From assembly GCF_001295795.1 (NCBI RefSeq), contig NZ_LJHY01000022.1:124001-188000 (forward strand): a stretch of DNA of 64,000 nucleotides. The letters run 5' to 3'. The stretch comes from Novosphingobium sp. AAP83. Lineage in GTDB: Bacteria > Pseudomonadota > Alphaproteobacteria > Sphingomonadales > Sphingomonadaceae. Positions 26,152-34,035 of the stretch are shown piece after piece (the first letter of the stretch is position 1; the number at the start of each line of letters is the position of its first letter). The notes under the pieces are model-generated. The model was given only the letters and a program-made list of their open reading frames with translations. It had not been told where the DNA came from and ran no database searches. The translations under genes were made by a program, and so were the position numbers.

Positions 26152-27051
26152 CTAAGACGCGATTGCTGCCGAGCGCGCTTTGCCAAGAACCCGCTCCCGC
26201 CATATAATCAGTAGACTTGCGCCGATGATTATCGGTGCGCCTAGCCAGGTTGTGGCGGGTGGTAACTGGTCGAAAATTAGCCAGCCCCAAGCGGTTGCCC
26301 ACGCGAGCTGGATGTAATCCACTACGATTACGCTTGATACCGCGCCGTAGCGCAGCGAAGCCGTCAATGCGAGTTGGGCAAACAAGCCGGTGATTCCTAT
26401 CCCTGCCAGCATCAGCCACTCTGTCAGATCATGCTGTACACCGCGCTGCAACAAGAACAGGCCGAGGAAGGGCGTGCATAGGGCGGAAAAGTAGAAGACC
26501 ACAGTAATCGGCTCGTCGGTCTTGCCAAGATCGCGCAGTTGCACAGTGACCAAAGATACCATGAAGGCAGCGCCAATGCCGACTGCAAGGCCGAAAAGCG
26601 GTATGTGGTTGCTGTCTGGCCCGGCGATGATCAGCACACCCAGAAGCCCGGCGCCCACCGCAGACCAGCGCCACAAGCCGACCTTTTCCTTTAGCATCAG
26701 GACAGACAGCAGGACTGCAAACATGGGTGTCGTGAAGGCAAGAATGGTCGCCTCAGCCAAAGGTAGTAAGCGCACTACACCGAGCGTCAGAAACATTCCG
26801 CTACCGCCCAAGGCGGCGCGGCGTGCGTGAACCCAGGGGCGCTGGGTTTTAAGCCGGTGAATTTGCCCGCGCACAGCCAACCAGCCAAAAATTGCTATGG
26901 CCGGTATGAACTGCCGCCAGAACAGGGTTTCAGGCAGGGCAACGCCTCGCAAGCCCGTGAGCTTGACCAGCAAAAACATAACCGAAAAAATCAGTGTGGC
27001 AGCAAGACGCAGCGCGAGTGCGAACATAGGACGATCATGCATGGCCATCAT
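26152..27051 (-). CDS. EamA/DMT-family transporter
   Basis: A 299-residue inner-membrane protein with ten hydrophobic segments arranged as two EamA repeats. The first runs from LALRLAATLIFSVMFLLVKL and includes LAEATILAFTTPMFAVLLS. The second includes VVDYIQLAWATAWGWLIFDQ and ends PIIIGASLLIIWRER. Members export amino acids or other metabolites; the substrate is unknown. It resembles the second EamA gene at 29131 in length and repeat pattern but is clearly not a recent copy. Several nearby ATGs (27051, 27048, 27042) could serve as start. Confidence 0.85.
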   Translation of the reverse strand: MMAMHDRPMFALALRLAATLIFSVMFLLVKLTGLRGVALPETLFWRQFIPAIAIFGWLAVRGQIHRLKTQRPWVHARRAALGGSGMFLTLGVVRLLPLAEATILAFTTPMFAVLLSVLMLKEKVGLWRWSAVGAGLLGVLIIAGPDSNHIPLFGLAVGIGAAFMVSLVTVQLRDLGKTDEPITVVFYFSALCTPFLGLFLLQRGVQHDLTEWLMLAGIGITGLFAQLALTASLRYGAVSSVIVVDYIQLAWATAWGWLIFDQLPPATTWLGAPIIIGASLLIIWRERVLGKARSAAIAS

Positions 27052-27110
27052 TCAGGCCAATAGGCCAAGCCCTCTTGCGATCAAGTCCCTACTTGCCCAT
27101 GTGCCGCGTT

Positions 27111-27329
27111 ATGGAAGACTGGTTTGTGCACATCTGGCAGTATCACGCAGCTTTGGGGGCGATGGCCTTCGGCATTGCGCTTTGCGCCGTCCGGGGAGAG
27201 CGACGGCGTCTGCGCCGGACAAACCTCGACGCGGTTGGCTTTATGCCGTGGACAGTGATCTACCTGATAAGCTTCCTCGCCGCCATTATCCTGCTGGGAC
27301 TGGCGGCGAGGGAGTGGTTTGCCGTTTAG
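27111..27329 (+). CDS. Small two-helix membrane protein
   Basis: A 72-residue protein beginning MEDWFVHIWQYHAALGAM. It has one hydrophobic segment at about residues 12-27, a basic loop (RGERRRLRRTNLD), and a second helix (WTVIYLISFLAAIILLGLAA). ATG 27099 (MCRV) is an alternative start; no ribosome-binding site decides between them. The gene overlaps the convergent cpaF by 4 bp. No family is recognised and the function is unknown. Confidence 0.55.
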   Translation: MEDWFVHIWQYHAALGAMAFGIALCAVRGERRRLRRTNLDAVGFMPWTVIYLISFLAAIILLGLAAREWFAV

Positions 27330-28861
27330 AGGCAGGCTTCGAGATAGGCCTGATCGAAACCGAACTGACGAGCCTTCTCCAACGTATAGGGCCGCAGCCC
27401 GGATGGGCGGAATTCGCCGATGATCTTTCCATCTTCGGTTTCGTCAAGATATTCGAACTTGAAAAGCTCTTGCGTAACAATCACATCGCCTTCCATCCCG
27501 ATCACTTCGGTGATGTTGGTGGTGCGGCGTGAACCATCACGCAGACGCTTGACCTGAACGATCAGGTCGACCGATTCCGCGATCTGGCGGCTTATCGCTT
27601 CTTTCGGGATCTTGATGTCACCCATCAGGATCATGTTTTCCATACGGCCAAGGCATTCGCGCGGAGAGTTGGCGTGAAGTGTACACATCGAGCCATCGTG
27701 GCCGGTGTTCATCGCCGCCAGCAGATCGAAGCATTCCGCGCCACGAATTTCGCCCAGGATGATGCGGTCAGGACGCATACGCAGAGCGTTCTTCACAAGA
27801 TCGCCGATGGTAATCGCGCCTTGGCCTTCAAGGTTCGGCGGGCGGGTTTCCAAAGGCAGCCAGTGCGGCTGTTGCAGGCGAAGTTCGGCGGCGTCTTCGA
27901 TGGTCAGCACGCGCTCGCCCGGATCGATCATCTTTGACAGGGCGTTGAGCATGGTCGTTTTGCCCGAGCCGGTACCGCCCGAGATAACGACATTCATCCG
28001 GCAGGCACCGGCGATCTTGAGCGCTGTAGCCATCTTGTCCGACATCGAGCCGAAATCACGCAACATATCGATCGTGATCGGCTTTTCGGAAAACTTACGA
28101 ATGGAAATTGCGGTGCCACGCAGCGAAAGCGGCGGGACAATCACGTTGACGCGGCTGCCGTCTTTAAGGCGTGCGTCGGCCAGAGGCGTGGTCTGATCGA
28201 CGCGGCGGCCAACCTGGTTGACGATGCGTTGGGCAATCTGGAACAAGTGGCTTTCATCGCGGAAACGGATCGGCGCGATTACCAGCTTGCCCTTCTTTTC
28301 GATATAAGTCTGCTCTGGCCCGTTGACCATGATATCGGTGATGTCCGGATCGTTGAGTAGTTCTTCCAGTGGACCAAAGCCCAGCAGTTCGTCGATCAGA
28401 ACCTTTTCCAGCGCGAACTGTTCACGCCGGTTCAACGTGACCTTCAGTTCTGCCAGCACTTCCAGAATGATCGGCCGGAATTCTTCCGACAGCTCTTCCT
28501 TGGTCAGTGTTGCAGCAGCTTCAGGATCGACGCGTTCAAGCAGGCGCGGAAGCACCTGTTCCTTTATTTTGTGAACCGAGGCCTCAAAGCCCTCGGCCTG
28601 ATAGTTGCCCTCGCTGACGCCATTGGCACGGTCCGCCAGACGGGTGAGGGCGTCCGCTTTCAGGGCTGCGCCGTTTACCGGTGTTTCCGAAGGATCGGGT
28701 GCTGGTAACGGAGGAAATTGATCACCGCCAATTGGCGGTGCGGGCTGGGCATGGGATGCGCCGCCGTCGCCACCTTGCATGGGCCGCGCAACACCAAAGG
28801 ATTGGCGCACCCCTCCACTGGCAATGCCCGGAAGACCGTTCTTCCGCCCGAAAGCGCTCAT
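27326..28861 (-). CDS. cpaF: CpaF-type secretion ATPase of the Flp/Tad pilus
   Basis: A 511-residue type II/IV secretion ATPase of the CpaF/TadA class. The N-terminal ~75 residues are Pro/Gly-rich. A helical N-domain follows, then the ATPase core with Walker A SGGTGSGKTTMLNALSK, an Asp-box (ERVLTIEDAAELRLQQPHW), Walker B-like RPDRIILGEIRG and the His box TLHANSPRECLGRM. It powers assembly of Flp pili. The other cpa/tad genes are not beside it, but three flp pilin genes lie at 53.2-54 kb. Confidence 0.93.
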   Translation of the reverse strand: MSAFGRKNGLPGIASGGVRQSFGVARPMQGGDGGASHAQPAPPIGGDQFPPLPAPDPSETPVNGAALKADALTRLADRANGVSEGNYQAEGFEASVHKIKEQVLPRLLERVDPEAAATLTKEELSEEFRPIILEVLAELKVTLNRREQFALEKVLIDELLGFGPLEELLNDPDITDIMVNGPEQTYIEKKGKLVIAPIRFRDESHLFQIAQRIVNQVGRRVDQTTPLADARLKDGSRVNVIVPPLSLRGTAISIRKFSEKPITIDMLRDFGSMSDKMATALKIAGACRMNVVISGGTGSGKTTMLNALSKMIDPGERVLTIEDAAELRLQQPHWLPLETRPPNLEGQGAITIGDLVKNALRMRPDRIILGEIRGAECFDLLAAMNTGHDGSMCTLHANSPRECLGRMENMILMGDIKIPKEAISRQIAESVDLIVQVKRLRDGSRRTTNITEVIGMEGDVIVTQELFKFEYLDETEDGKIIGEFRPSGLRPYTLEKARQFGFDQAYLEACL

Positions 28862-29130
28862 CTAAATTACCCCGGTACGCTGTTAGGCAAGGCCAAACTG
28901 AGAGAGTTCCCCCAACCACCTATGCCGCTGATAGGCAGTAGTTACCTGCAAAACCTTCAGAGTTTCCTAACGTCGTTTGGTGACGGGGTGGAATGCACAG
29001 TGCTTTTCGCAAAAGGCCTTTGAAGTGGCATGGCGGCATGCAATTTGATTTGTAGCAGGGGCGGCCTCGGGAGTAGGGGGCGCAACCATGCAAAGGCACA
29101 GACTCAAGCAGTTTTTTCGGGAACCTGACA

Positions 29131-30033
29131 TTGCGAGATAATCACAGATCTGCGCTTGCCTTCGCATTACTGGCGTTCGCTTTGCTTTCAGTCGGCGATG
29201 CGGTGGTCAAAAGTATGGCGGGGATGTGGCCCGGTACGGCAATTTCCGCGTTTCGCTATCTGCTTGGCGCTCTGGGACTTGGCACTGTGTTGTTGGCGCG
29301 TGAAGGGCGGGCGGGTTTTGCCTATCCCAAATTGCGCTGGCAGATTTTGCGCGGACTTAGCGTTTCTGTTTCTGCGGTTGCATTTTTCAGCGCAGTTCAA
29401 CTTATGCCGATTGGCGAGGCCACTGCGATTTCCTTTACCAGTCCGATGATTACCGCACTCCTGGCGGCGGTGATGCTGAGGGAGCCTTTGCGGCGCGAGA
29501 CATGGATCGCCAGCGGGATCGCGTTTGTGGGCGTGCTGATCATTCTCCGGCCGAATTTCGGGATTTTGGGCTGGGTGGCTTTGCTGCCTGTGCTATCGGC
29601 TACGGGCATGGCTTTTTTGATGATCGCGAACCGGAAAGTGGCAGGGACGGGCAGTGCTTTGGCCATGCAGTTCAATGTCGCTTCGATCGGCACAGTGTTT
29701 CTGCTGATGTCAACCTGCGCCGGACATTGGAGCGGCTTGCCGTTTTTTGCCGTGGAAGTTCCTTCCGCGATTGTTCTGGCAAAATGTGCGTTGATCGCGG
29801 TGACCGCGACGACTGCCCATGCGTGTTTGTTTATCGCAACAACCCGCGCGGACGCCGGCATGATTGCGCCGATGACCTATGTGCAATTGCTATTGGCAGG
29901 CGCGTTCGGTTGGGTGTTGTTTGGTGAACGACCCGATGCTTTGGCGGTCCTTGGTTCAGTTGTGATCGTGGGGGCCGGTCTCTATTTGTGGAAGAGCGGC
30001 AAGGCGCTGCCCGCGCCGACAGTTGTCGACTAA
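29131..30033 (+). CDS. EamA/DMT-family transporter
   Basis: A 300-residue protein with two five-helix EamA repeats. Landmarks are SVGDAVVKSMAGMWPGTAIS, IGEATAISFTSPMITALLAA, LREPLRRETWIASGIAFVGV, and ADAGMIAPMTYVQLLLAGAF near the end. The substrate is unknown; it is probably a small-metabolite exporter. Translation appears to start at TTG 29131 with GGGAA upstream. The 269 bp between this gene and cpaF hold no clear gene. Confidence 0.83.
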   Translation: MRDNHRSALAFALLAFALLSVGDAVVKSMAGMWPGTAISAFRYLLGALGLGTVLLAREGRAGFAYPKLRWQILRGLSVSVSAVAFFSAVQLMPIGEATAISFTSPMITALLAAVMLREPLRRETWIASGIAFVGVLIILRPNFGILGWVALLPVLSATGMAFLMIANRKVAGTGSALAMQFNVASIGTVFLLMSTCAGHWSGLPFFAVEVPSAIVLAKCALIAVTATTAHACLFIATTRADAGMIAPMTYVQLLLAGAFGWVLFGERPDALAVLGSVVIVGAGLYLWKSGKALPAPTVVD

Positions 30034-30075
30034 AGCCTTTTATGAAAACGCCGTTATTGCTCGCTTTTAAATCGA

Positions 30076-30089
30076 TGCAATCGATTGTT
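30076..30089. promoter_or_regulatory. LacI-type operator upstream of the MFS sugar transporter
   Basis: TGCAATCGATTGTT matches 12 of 14 positions of the perfect palindrome TGCAATCGATTGCA found before the TonB receptor. It lies 67 bp before the transporter start. It overlaps a plausible -35 region (TTGTTT, with CATTAT 17 bp on), which would fit repression by the LacI protein encoded at 32709-33725. Confidence 0.7.
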
Positions 30090-30156
30090 GTTTTCCGATT
30101 GAGCTTGTGACATTATGCTTGCAAGGGTCAACAAAGCCCGGTGGGAGAGCCTGCGC

Positions 30157-31524
30157 ATGAGTGTCCAACGTCCGCATCTTCCGCTGTCGCGGATTCTTGA
30201 GATGAACCTGGGATTCCTTGGGCTGCAATTCAGCTTTGGATTGCAGCAAGGCAACATGGGGCCGATCTACAGCTATCTCGGGGCAAATGAATCACAGTTG
30301 CCCATGTTGCAGCTTGCCGGACCGATTACCGGTCTGCTGGTACAGCCGATCATCGGCGCGTTAAGCGACCGAACAGACAGCAAGTGGGGGCGGCGGACAC
30401 CTTATTTCCTGATCGGCGCGGTGCTGTGCACCCTTGGCCTTTTCTTCATGCCGCTCTCCAGCTCCATTCTGATGGCGATGTCGTTGCTGTGGATTTTGGA
30501 TGCGGGCAACAACATTACGATGGAGCCATATCGCGCCTATGTTTCTGACCGGTTGAATCCGGACCAGCGGCAGGCGGGTTTCCTTTCGCAAAGCGCGTTT
30601 ACGGGACTTGCGCAGATGCTGGCATTCCTGACGCCATCGTTACTCGTAGGCTTGGGCATGAGCCAGGATTGGGTAGACGATCACGGCATTCCCTTTACCG
30701 TGCGCGTGGTGTTCATGATCGGTGCGGTGCTGTCGCTTTCCACGATTGTATGGTCCGTGCTGCGCGTTCCGGAATTGCCGCTGACACTTGACGAACGCGC
30801 CCATATCGCAGTGCAGCCCAAAGGTGTTTTGGCAACCTTGCGCGAGATTGGCAGTGCGATTGTGGCGATGCCGGTGGCGATGCGCAAACTGGGCCTGATG
30901 AGCGTGTTCCAGTGGGCGGGCATGTCGGGCTACTGGACGTATGCGGTCTATTCGGTGAGCCGGACAGTCTATGGGACCAGTGATGTTCATAGCAGTGCCT
31001 TCCGCAGTGCCGTGCTGACCAACGGTGAAATCGCTGCGTTCTATAATGCGATTGCCTTTGTTACGGCGTTTTCAATGGTCCCGCTGGCCAGACGCATGGG
31101 TCCGGGGCCGCTTCACGCCCTGTGCCTGTTTGCAGGTGGTATAGGCATGTTTGCACTGCCCAATATCACCGACAAGGCGCTGCTGTTTCTGCCGGCAATC
31201 GGCATTGGTGTGGCGTGGGGAAGCATCATGGGCAACCCTTACGCGATCCTGAGCAACGCCATCCCGCCACAGCGTACAGGCGTTTACATGGGCATCTTCA
31301 ATATGATGATAGTGATCCCGATGCTGCTGTTTGCCATCGTCATGAGCCGTCTGGACCTAGGCTTTGTGGCGCTTGGGTTTGACGCCTACAAACAAGTCCT
31401 TGGCGGCGATCCCCGCAACATGCTGATGTTCAGTGGTGTTTGTCTGGTCCTTGCCAGTTTCTCGGTTCTGTGGGTGCGCGAGGGCCGCGTTGGCGTAGTG
31501 CCAGTGGAGCCAGCCACAGCATAA
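30157..31524 (+). CDS. MFS sugar transporter (sucrose/maltose-type symporter)
   Basis: A 455-residue, 12-helix major facilitator related to the sugar:cation symporters used in TonB-linked sucrose or maltose loci. Features are [40 protein letters not shown] (MFS loop 2-3 motif GxxxDR/WGRR), [19 protein letters not shown], and [27 protein letters not shown] precedes ATG 30157, which excludes the upstream ATG 30115. Neighbouring GH68, GH13, fructokinase and TonB genes point to sucrose or a related glucose-fructose sugar. A LacI-type operator lies just upstream. Confidence 0.88.
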   Translation: MSVQRPHLPLSRILEMNLGFLGLQFSFGLQQGNMGPIYSYLGANESQLPMLQLAGPITGLLVQPIIGALSDRTDSKWGRRTPYFLIGAVLCTLGLFFMPLSSSILMAMSLLWILDAGNNITMEPYRAYVSDRLNPDQRQAGFLSQSAFTGLAQMLAFLTPSLLVGLGMSQDWVDDHGIPFTVRVVFMIGAVLSLSTIVWSVLRVPELPLTLDERAHIAVQPKGVLATLREIGSAIVAMPVAMRKLGLMSVFQWAGMSGYWTYAVYSVSRTVYGTSDVHSSAFRSAVLTNGEIAAFYNAIAFVTAFSMVPLARRMGPGPLHALCLFAGGIGMFALPNITDKALLFLPAIGIGVAWGSIMGNPYAILSNAIPPQRTGVYMGIFNMMIVIPMLLFAIVMSRLDLGFVALGFDAYKQVLGGDPRNMLMFSGVCLVLASFSVLWVREGRVGVVPVEPATA

Positions 31525-31573
31525 CTGTTGCGCTCGGCGCCTGATCTTCCGGTTTATAGTTTGAAAGTTCTCG

Positions 31574-32707
31574 ATGTCTGATTTTTCTGTGCAAGCGCAA
31601 TCGATTGCTGCAATGGCAATATGCCGCTGGGCACCCACACATTTTGCGGAACTGCCCAACATTCCATTGATTCGCGCGGCAGATGTGGTGCGGATTTTTC
31701 CCGATCTCGATCTTTGGGATTGCTGGCCACTGGCGCATGAGGATGGGCGCACGGTTGTTCACCAAGACAGGCAATGGTGGTTCTTCCTGAGCGCGCCGGT
31801 CTTTCCTGATCCGGTTGACCGTCACGCCCAGGCGCGTATCCGGCTGCTGTCGTTAGGCGATGATGGCTGGCGTGATCACGGCAATGCTTTTCCCGATGGA
31901 TTGACGCCGGGAAGCCGCGAATGGGCGGGCTCAGCGATCTTGATGGATGATGGCCAGACGGTGCAGCATTTCATCACTGCCGCTGGCCGCCGTGATGAAA
32001 CGGCACTGACCTTCGAACAACGCTTGTTTGTCTGTGAAGGGACTTTGGGTCTTCAAGGTCCGGGCGATTGGCAAAGCCCGCGCGAGATTTTTGTGGCCGA
32101 TGGTGTGCGATATCTGCTGGATCGGCAGAACACGGGCAAGCCCGGGCAAATCAAAGGCTTCCGCGATCCGGCGTGGCTGCGCGATCCGGCGACGGGCAAG
32201 GCGCACATCCTGTTTACCGGGACTGCGTCATGGTCTGACCACACACACAATGGCAACATCGGCATAGCCATGCTGGTGGATGGGACATGGGTGCTCGGCG
32301 ATCCTGTGGTTGAGGCTGTAGGCGTCAACAATGAATTGGAGCGGCCTCATGTCGTGGTGCGAGACGGGCGCTACTATCTGTTCTGGTCAACACAGCGGCA
32401 GGTCTTTGCGCCTGAAGCTGTAGCCGGGCCTAACGGTCTATATGGCGTAGTAGCCGGTGCGATGACCGGGCCGTGGCGTCCAATCAACGGTTCAGGGCTG
32501 GTTGTGGCAAACCCGGATTCAGAGCCGACGCAGAGCTATAGCTGGTGGGTTACCGGCGAGGGCGAAGTCTGGAGCTTCGTCGATTACTTCGCCATGGGCG
32601 GGCGCACAACGGAAGAGCATCCCGAATTGCTGCGCAGCAACTTTGGCGGAACGCCTGCGCCACGTTTCAATTTACGGTTTGACGGGGACCGCGTTACTAT
32701 TGCGTAA
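31574..32707 (+). CDS. GH68 family fructosidase (sucrose hydrolase / levansucrase type)
   Basis: A 377-residue glycoside hydrolase of family 68. The three catalytic signatures are DLDLWDCWPL (nucleophile Asp in the W-D-x-W-P box), GFRDPAWLRD (R-D-P stabiliser) and NNELERPHVV (acid/base Glu in E-R-P). GH68 enzymes hydrolyse sucrose or transfer its fructosyl unit to build levan. No signal peptide is evident, so the enzyme is probably cytoplasmic, though Zymomonas GH68 enzymes are secreted without one. The start is uncertain: ATG 31613 lies just after a LacI-type palindrome. The gene is convergent with lacI, with a 1-bp gap. Confidence 0.9.
   Translation: MSDFSVQAQSIAAMAICRWAPTHFAELPNIPLIRAADVVRIFPDLDLWDCWPLAHEDGRTVVHQDRQWWFFLSAPVFPDPVDRHAQARIRLLSLGDDGWRDHGNAFPDGLTPGSREWAGSAILMDDGQTVQHFITAAGRRDETALTFEQRLFVCEGTLGLQGPGDWQSPREIFVADGVRYLLDRQNTGKPGQIKGFRDPAWLRDPATGKAHILFTGTASWSDHTHNGNIGIAMLVDGTWVLGDPVVEAVGVNNELERPHVVVRDGRYYLFWSTQRQVFAPEAVAGPNGLYGVVAGAMTGPWRPINGSGLVVANPDSEPTQSYSWWVTGEGEVWSFVDYFAMGGRTTEEHPELLRSNFGGTPAPRFNLRFDGDRVTIA
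31596..31609. promoter_or_regulatory. LacI-type palindrome at the 5' end of the GH68 gene
   Basis: CGCAATCGATTGCT keeps the 12-bp core GCAATCGATTGC of the receptor operator. It lies inside the reading frame if translation starts at ATG 31574. If translation starts at ATG 31613, it lies four bases upstream of the start codon. Confidence 0.6.
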
Positions 32708-32708
32708 A

Positions 32709-33725
32709 TTAGGCGCTTTCGCGCACGATCAACTCAGGCATCATTACCTTGGATGGAGCATCTTCACCCGCCATACGGCGGTGCAGGTTATCAACCATAG
32801 CGCGCGCACCGGCAGCGATATCCTGCCGGACGGTGGTCAACTGCGGAACCATCCGTTCCGCAAGCGGTAGATCATCAAAGCCGGTCACTGCGATTTGATC
32901 AGGCACCGACCGGCCCCGTTCGTGCAACATGCGGATTGTGGTCATGGCGATGGTATCAGACGCGCATACGATGCCGTCTATCGTGGCGCCAAGGTCGTCA
33001 AGGTGCGTGGCGATCTGGCTCGCCATTTCGTCGCTTGCAAGATGCGTCGGAAAGGCTCGCATGGGTAGGCTGTGCGCATTGGCTACGGCTTGTGCGCCAG
33101 CCAGACGCTCGGCGATTTCCGGGCCATTGGTATCGCCAAAGAACGCCAGATTTTTGGCCCCGCGCGCAACCAGTCGTTCGGCTGCCAAACGTCCCCCCGC
33201 GATGTTGTCGACACCAACCGTGCATTGCATCTGGCCTTCGCGATGGCTACCCCAGACGACCAGCGGGCGATACTGCTCTGCCACGCGTTCGATCACATCG
33301 GTCTGGTTCGATTGGCCGATGACCAGCGCCCCGTCGAGCATCCCTGAATCAACGATGCGATCAAGCCATTCATCATCGCCGGGGATGACGCGCGAAAGCA
33401 TCAGGTCATGGCCGCTTTCGGTCAATTCATCGGCAAGATAGCCGAACAGAGTCATGAAAAACGGGTCCGAGATATGCTGTCGACGTTCGTGGCCGAGAGG
33501 GATAACGACCCCAATCACTCCGGTTTTCTGGGTCCGCAGGCGGCGCGCCATCTGGTTTGGTCGGAAGCCGTGCTCGCGTGCCAGAGCCTGGATGCGTTCG
33601 CGCGTTTCTTTGTTGACCAGTTCTTTCCCGGCAAGGGCACGCGACACAGTGCCTGCTGAAACACCAGCCATGCGGGCCAGTTCAGCAATGTTCCGAATCT
33701 TCAAGCCATTTGGTCCAGTCGTCAT
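32709..33725 (-). CDS. LacI-family transcriptional regulator of the sugar locus
   Basis: A 338-residue LacI/GalR protein. The N-terminal HTH is KIRNIAELARMAGVSAGTVS with the hinge helix (PNQMARRLRTQ). The periplasmic-binding-like sensor domain contains GVIGVVIPLG, FGYLADELTESGHDLML, FFGDTNGPEIAERLAG and a C-terminal VTGFDDLPLAERMVPQLTTV. It most likely represses the surrounding sugar genes by binding TGCAATCGATTGCA-type sites. ATG 33725 has no ribosome-binding site, but it overlaps the stop codon of a 24-codon upstream ORF with an excellent one (ATGA overlap). Confidence 0.93.
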   Translation of the reverse strand: MTTGPNGLKIRNIAELARMAGVSAGTVSRALAGKELVNKETRERIQALAREHGFRPNQMARRLRTQKTGVIGVVIPLGHERRQHISDPFFMTLFGYLADELTESGHDLMLSRVIPGDDEWLDRIVDSGMLDGALVIGQSNQTDVIERVAEQYRPLVVWGSHREGQMQCTVGVDNIAGGRLAAERLVARGAKNLAFFGDTNGPEIAERLAGAQAVANAHSLPMRAFPTHLASDEMASQIATHLDDLGATIDGIVCASDTIAMTTIRMLHERGRSVPDQIAVTGFDDLPLAERMVPQLTTVRQDIAAGARAMVDNLHRRMAGEDAPSKVMMPELIVRESA

Positions 33726-33796
33726 GTTACGGATCGGGAAAGTGTCAGAGCATCCGGTATCAATGTCGCGCCGGTTGCTGATATATGCGCGGACAT
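33722..33796 (-). CDS. 24-codon upstream ORF translationally coupled to the LacI gene
   Basis: ATG 33796 is preceded by GGGAGGAAACCGTTT, the best ribosome-binding site in this region. It opens a short frame encoding MSAHISATGATLIPDALTLS then RSVT, whose TGA overlaps the ATG of the LacI gene (ATGA). The peptide has no recognised function. Its arrangement suggests that ribosomes loaded here reinitiate on the regulator. A frameshifted longer regulator start is less likely because lacI family similarity begins after 33725. Confidence 0.45.
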   Translation of the reverse strand: MSAHISATGATLIPDALTLSRSVT

Positions 33797-33819
33797 AAAC
33801 GGTTTCCTCCCATTTATTG

Positions 33820-33850
33820 TTATACAATTGAAAAGTATAATAAATGTCAA
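33820..33850 (-). promoter_or_regulatory. Predicted promoter of the LacI-family gene
   Basis: On the minus strand a consensus TTGACA (-35) is followed 17-18 bp later by TTGTAT/TGTATA (-10-like). An inverted repeat TTATAC-N9-GTATAA (33820-33840) covers the spacer and -10. The start codon of the short upstream ORF is 24 bp further on. Confidence 0.45.
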
Positions 33851-33965
33851 CTGCAATTACGGTTTATCAGCCGTTCAAGCTGCACTGTCACGCCTGTAAA
33901 GTGTTTTTACGATTCTGGACGCGGGATTGGCAAGTGGTCAAAGTCAGCATCTTGGCGAGTTTTTG

Positions 33966-34012
33966 ACAAACAAATACCCCCGACATCGGCCATTGCGGGC
34001 CAATGCCGGGGG
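33966..34012 (-). terminator. Intrinsic terminator of the TonB-receptor gene
   Basis: Read on the minus strand, a 15-bp stem (34012-33998 with 33991-33977; two G-U wobbles, six-base loop) is followed by the U-rich tail TATTTGTTTG. It begins 23 bp after the receptor stop codon. Confidence 0.85.
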
Positions 34013-34035
34013 CAGATACTTCTCAGATATAAAAC

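Noticed and set aside
29088-29141. 17-codon ORF (MQRHRLKQFFREPDIAR) overlapping the EamA start
   Set aside because: It has no good ribosome-binding site and no attenuator-like hairpin; it is too short to support as a leader peptide.
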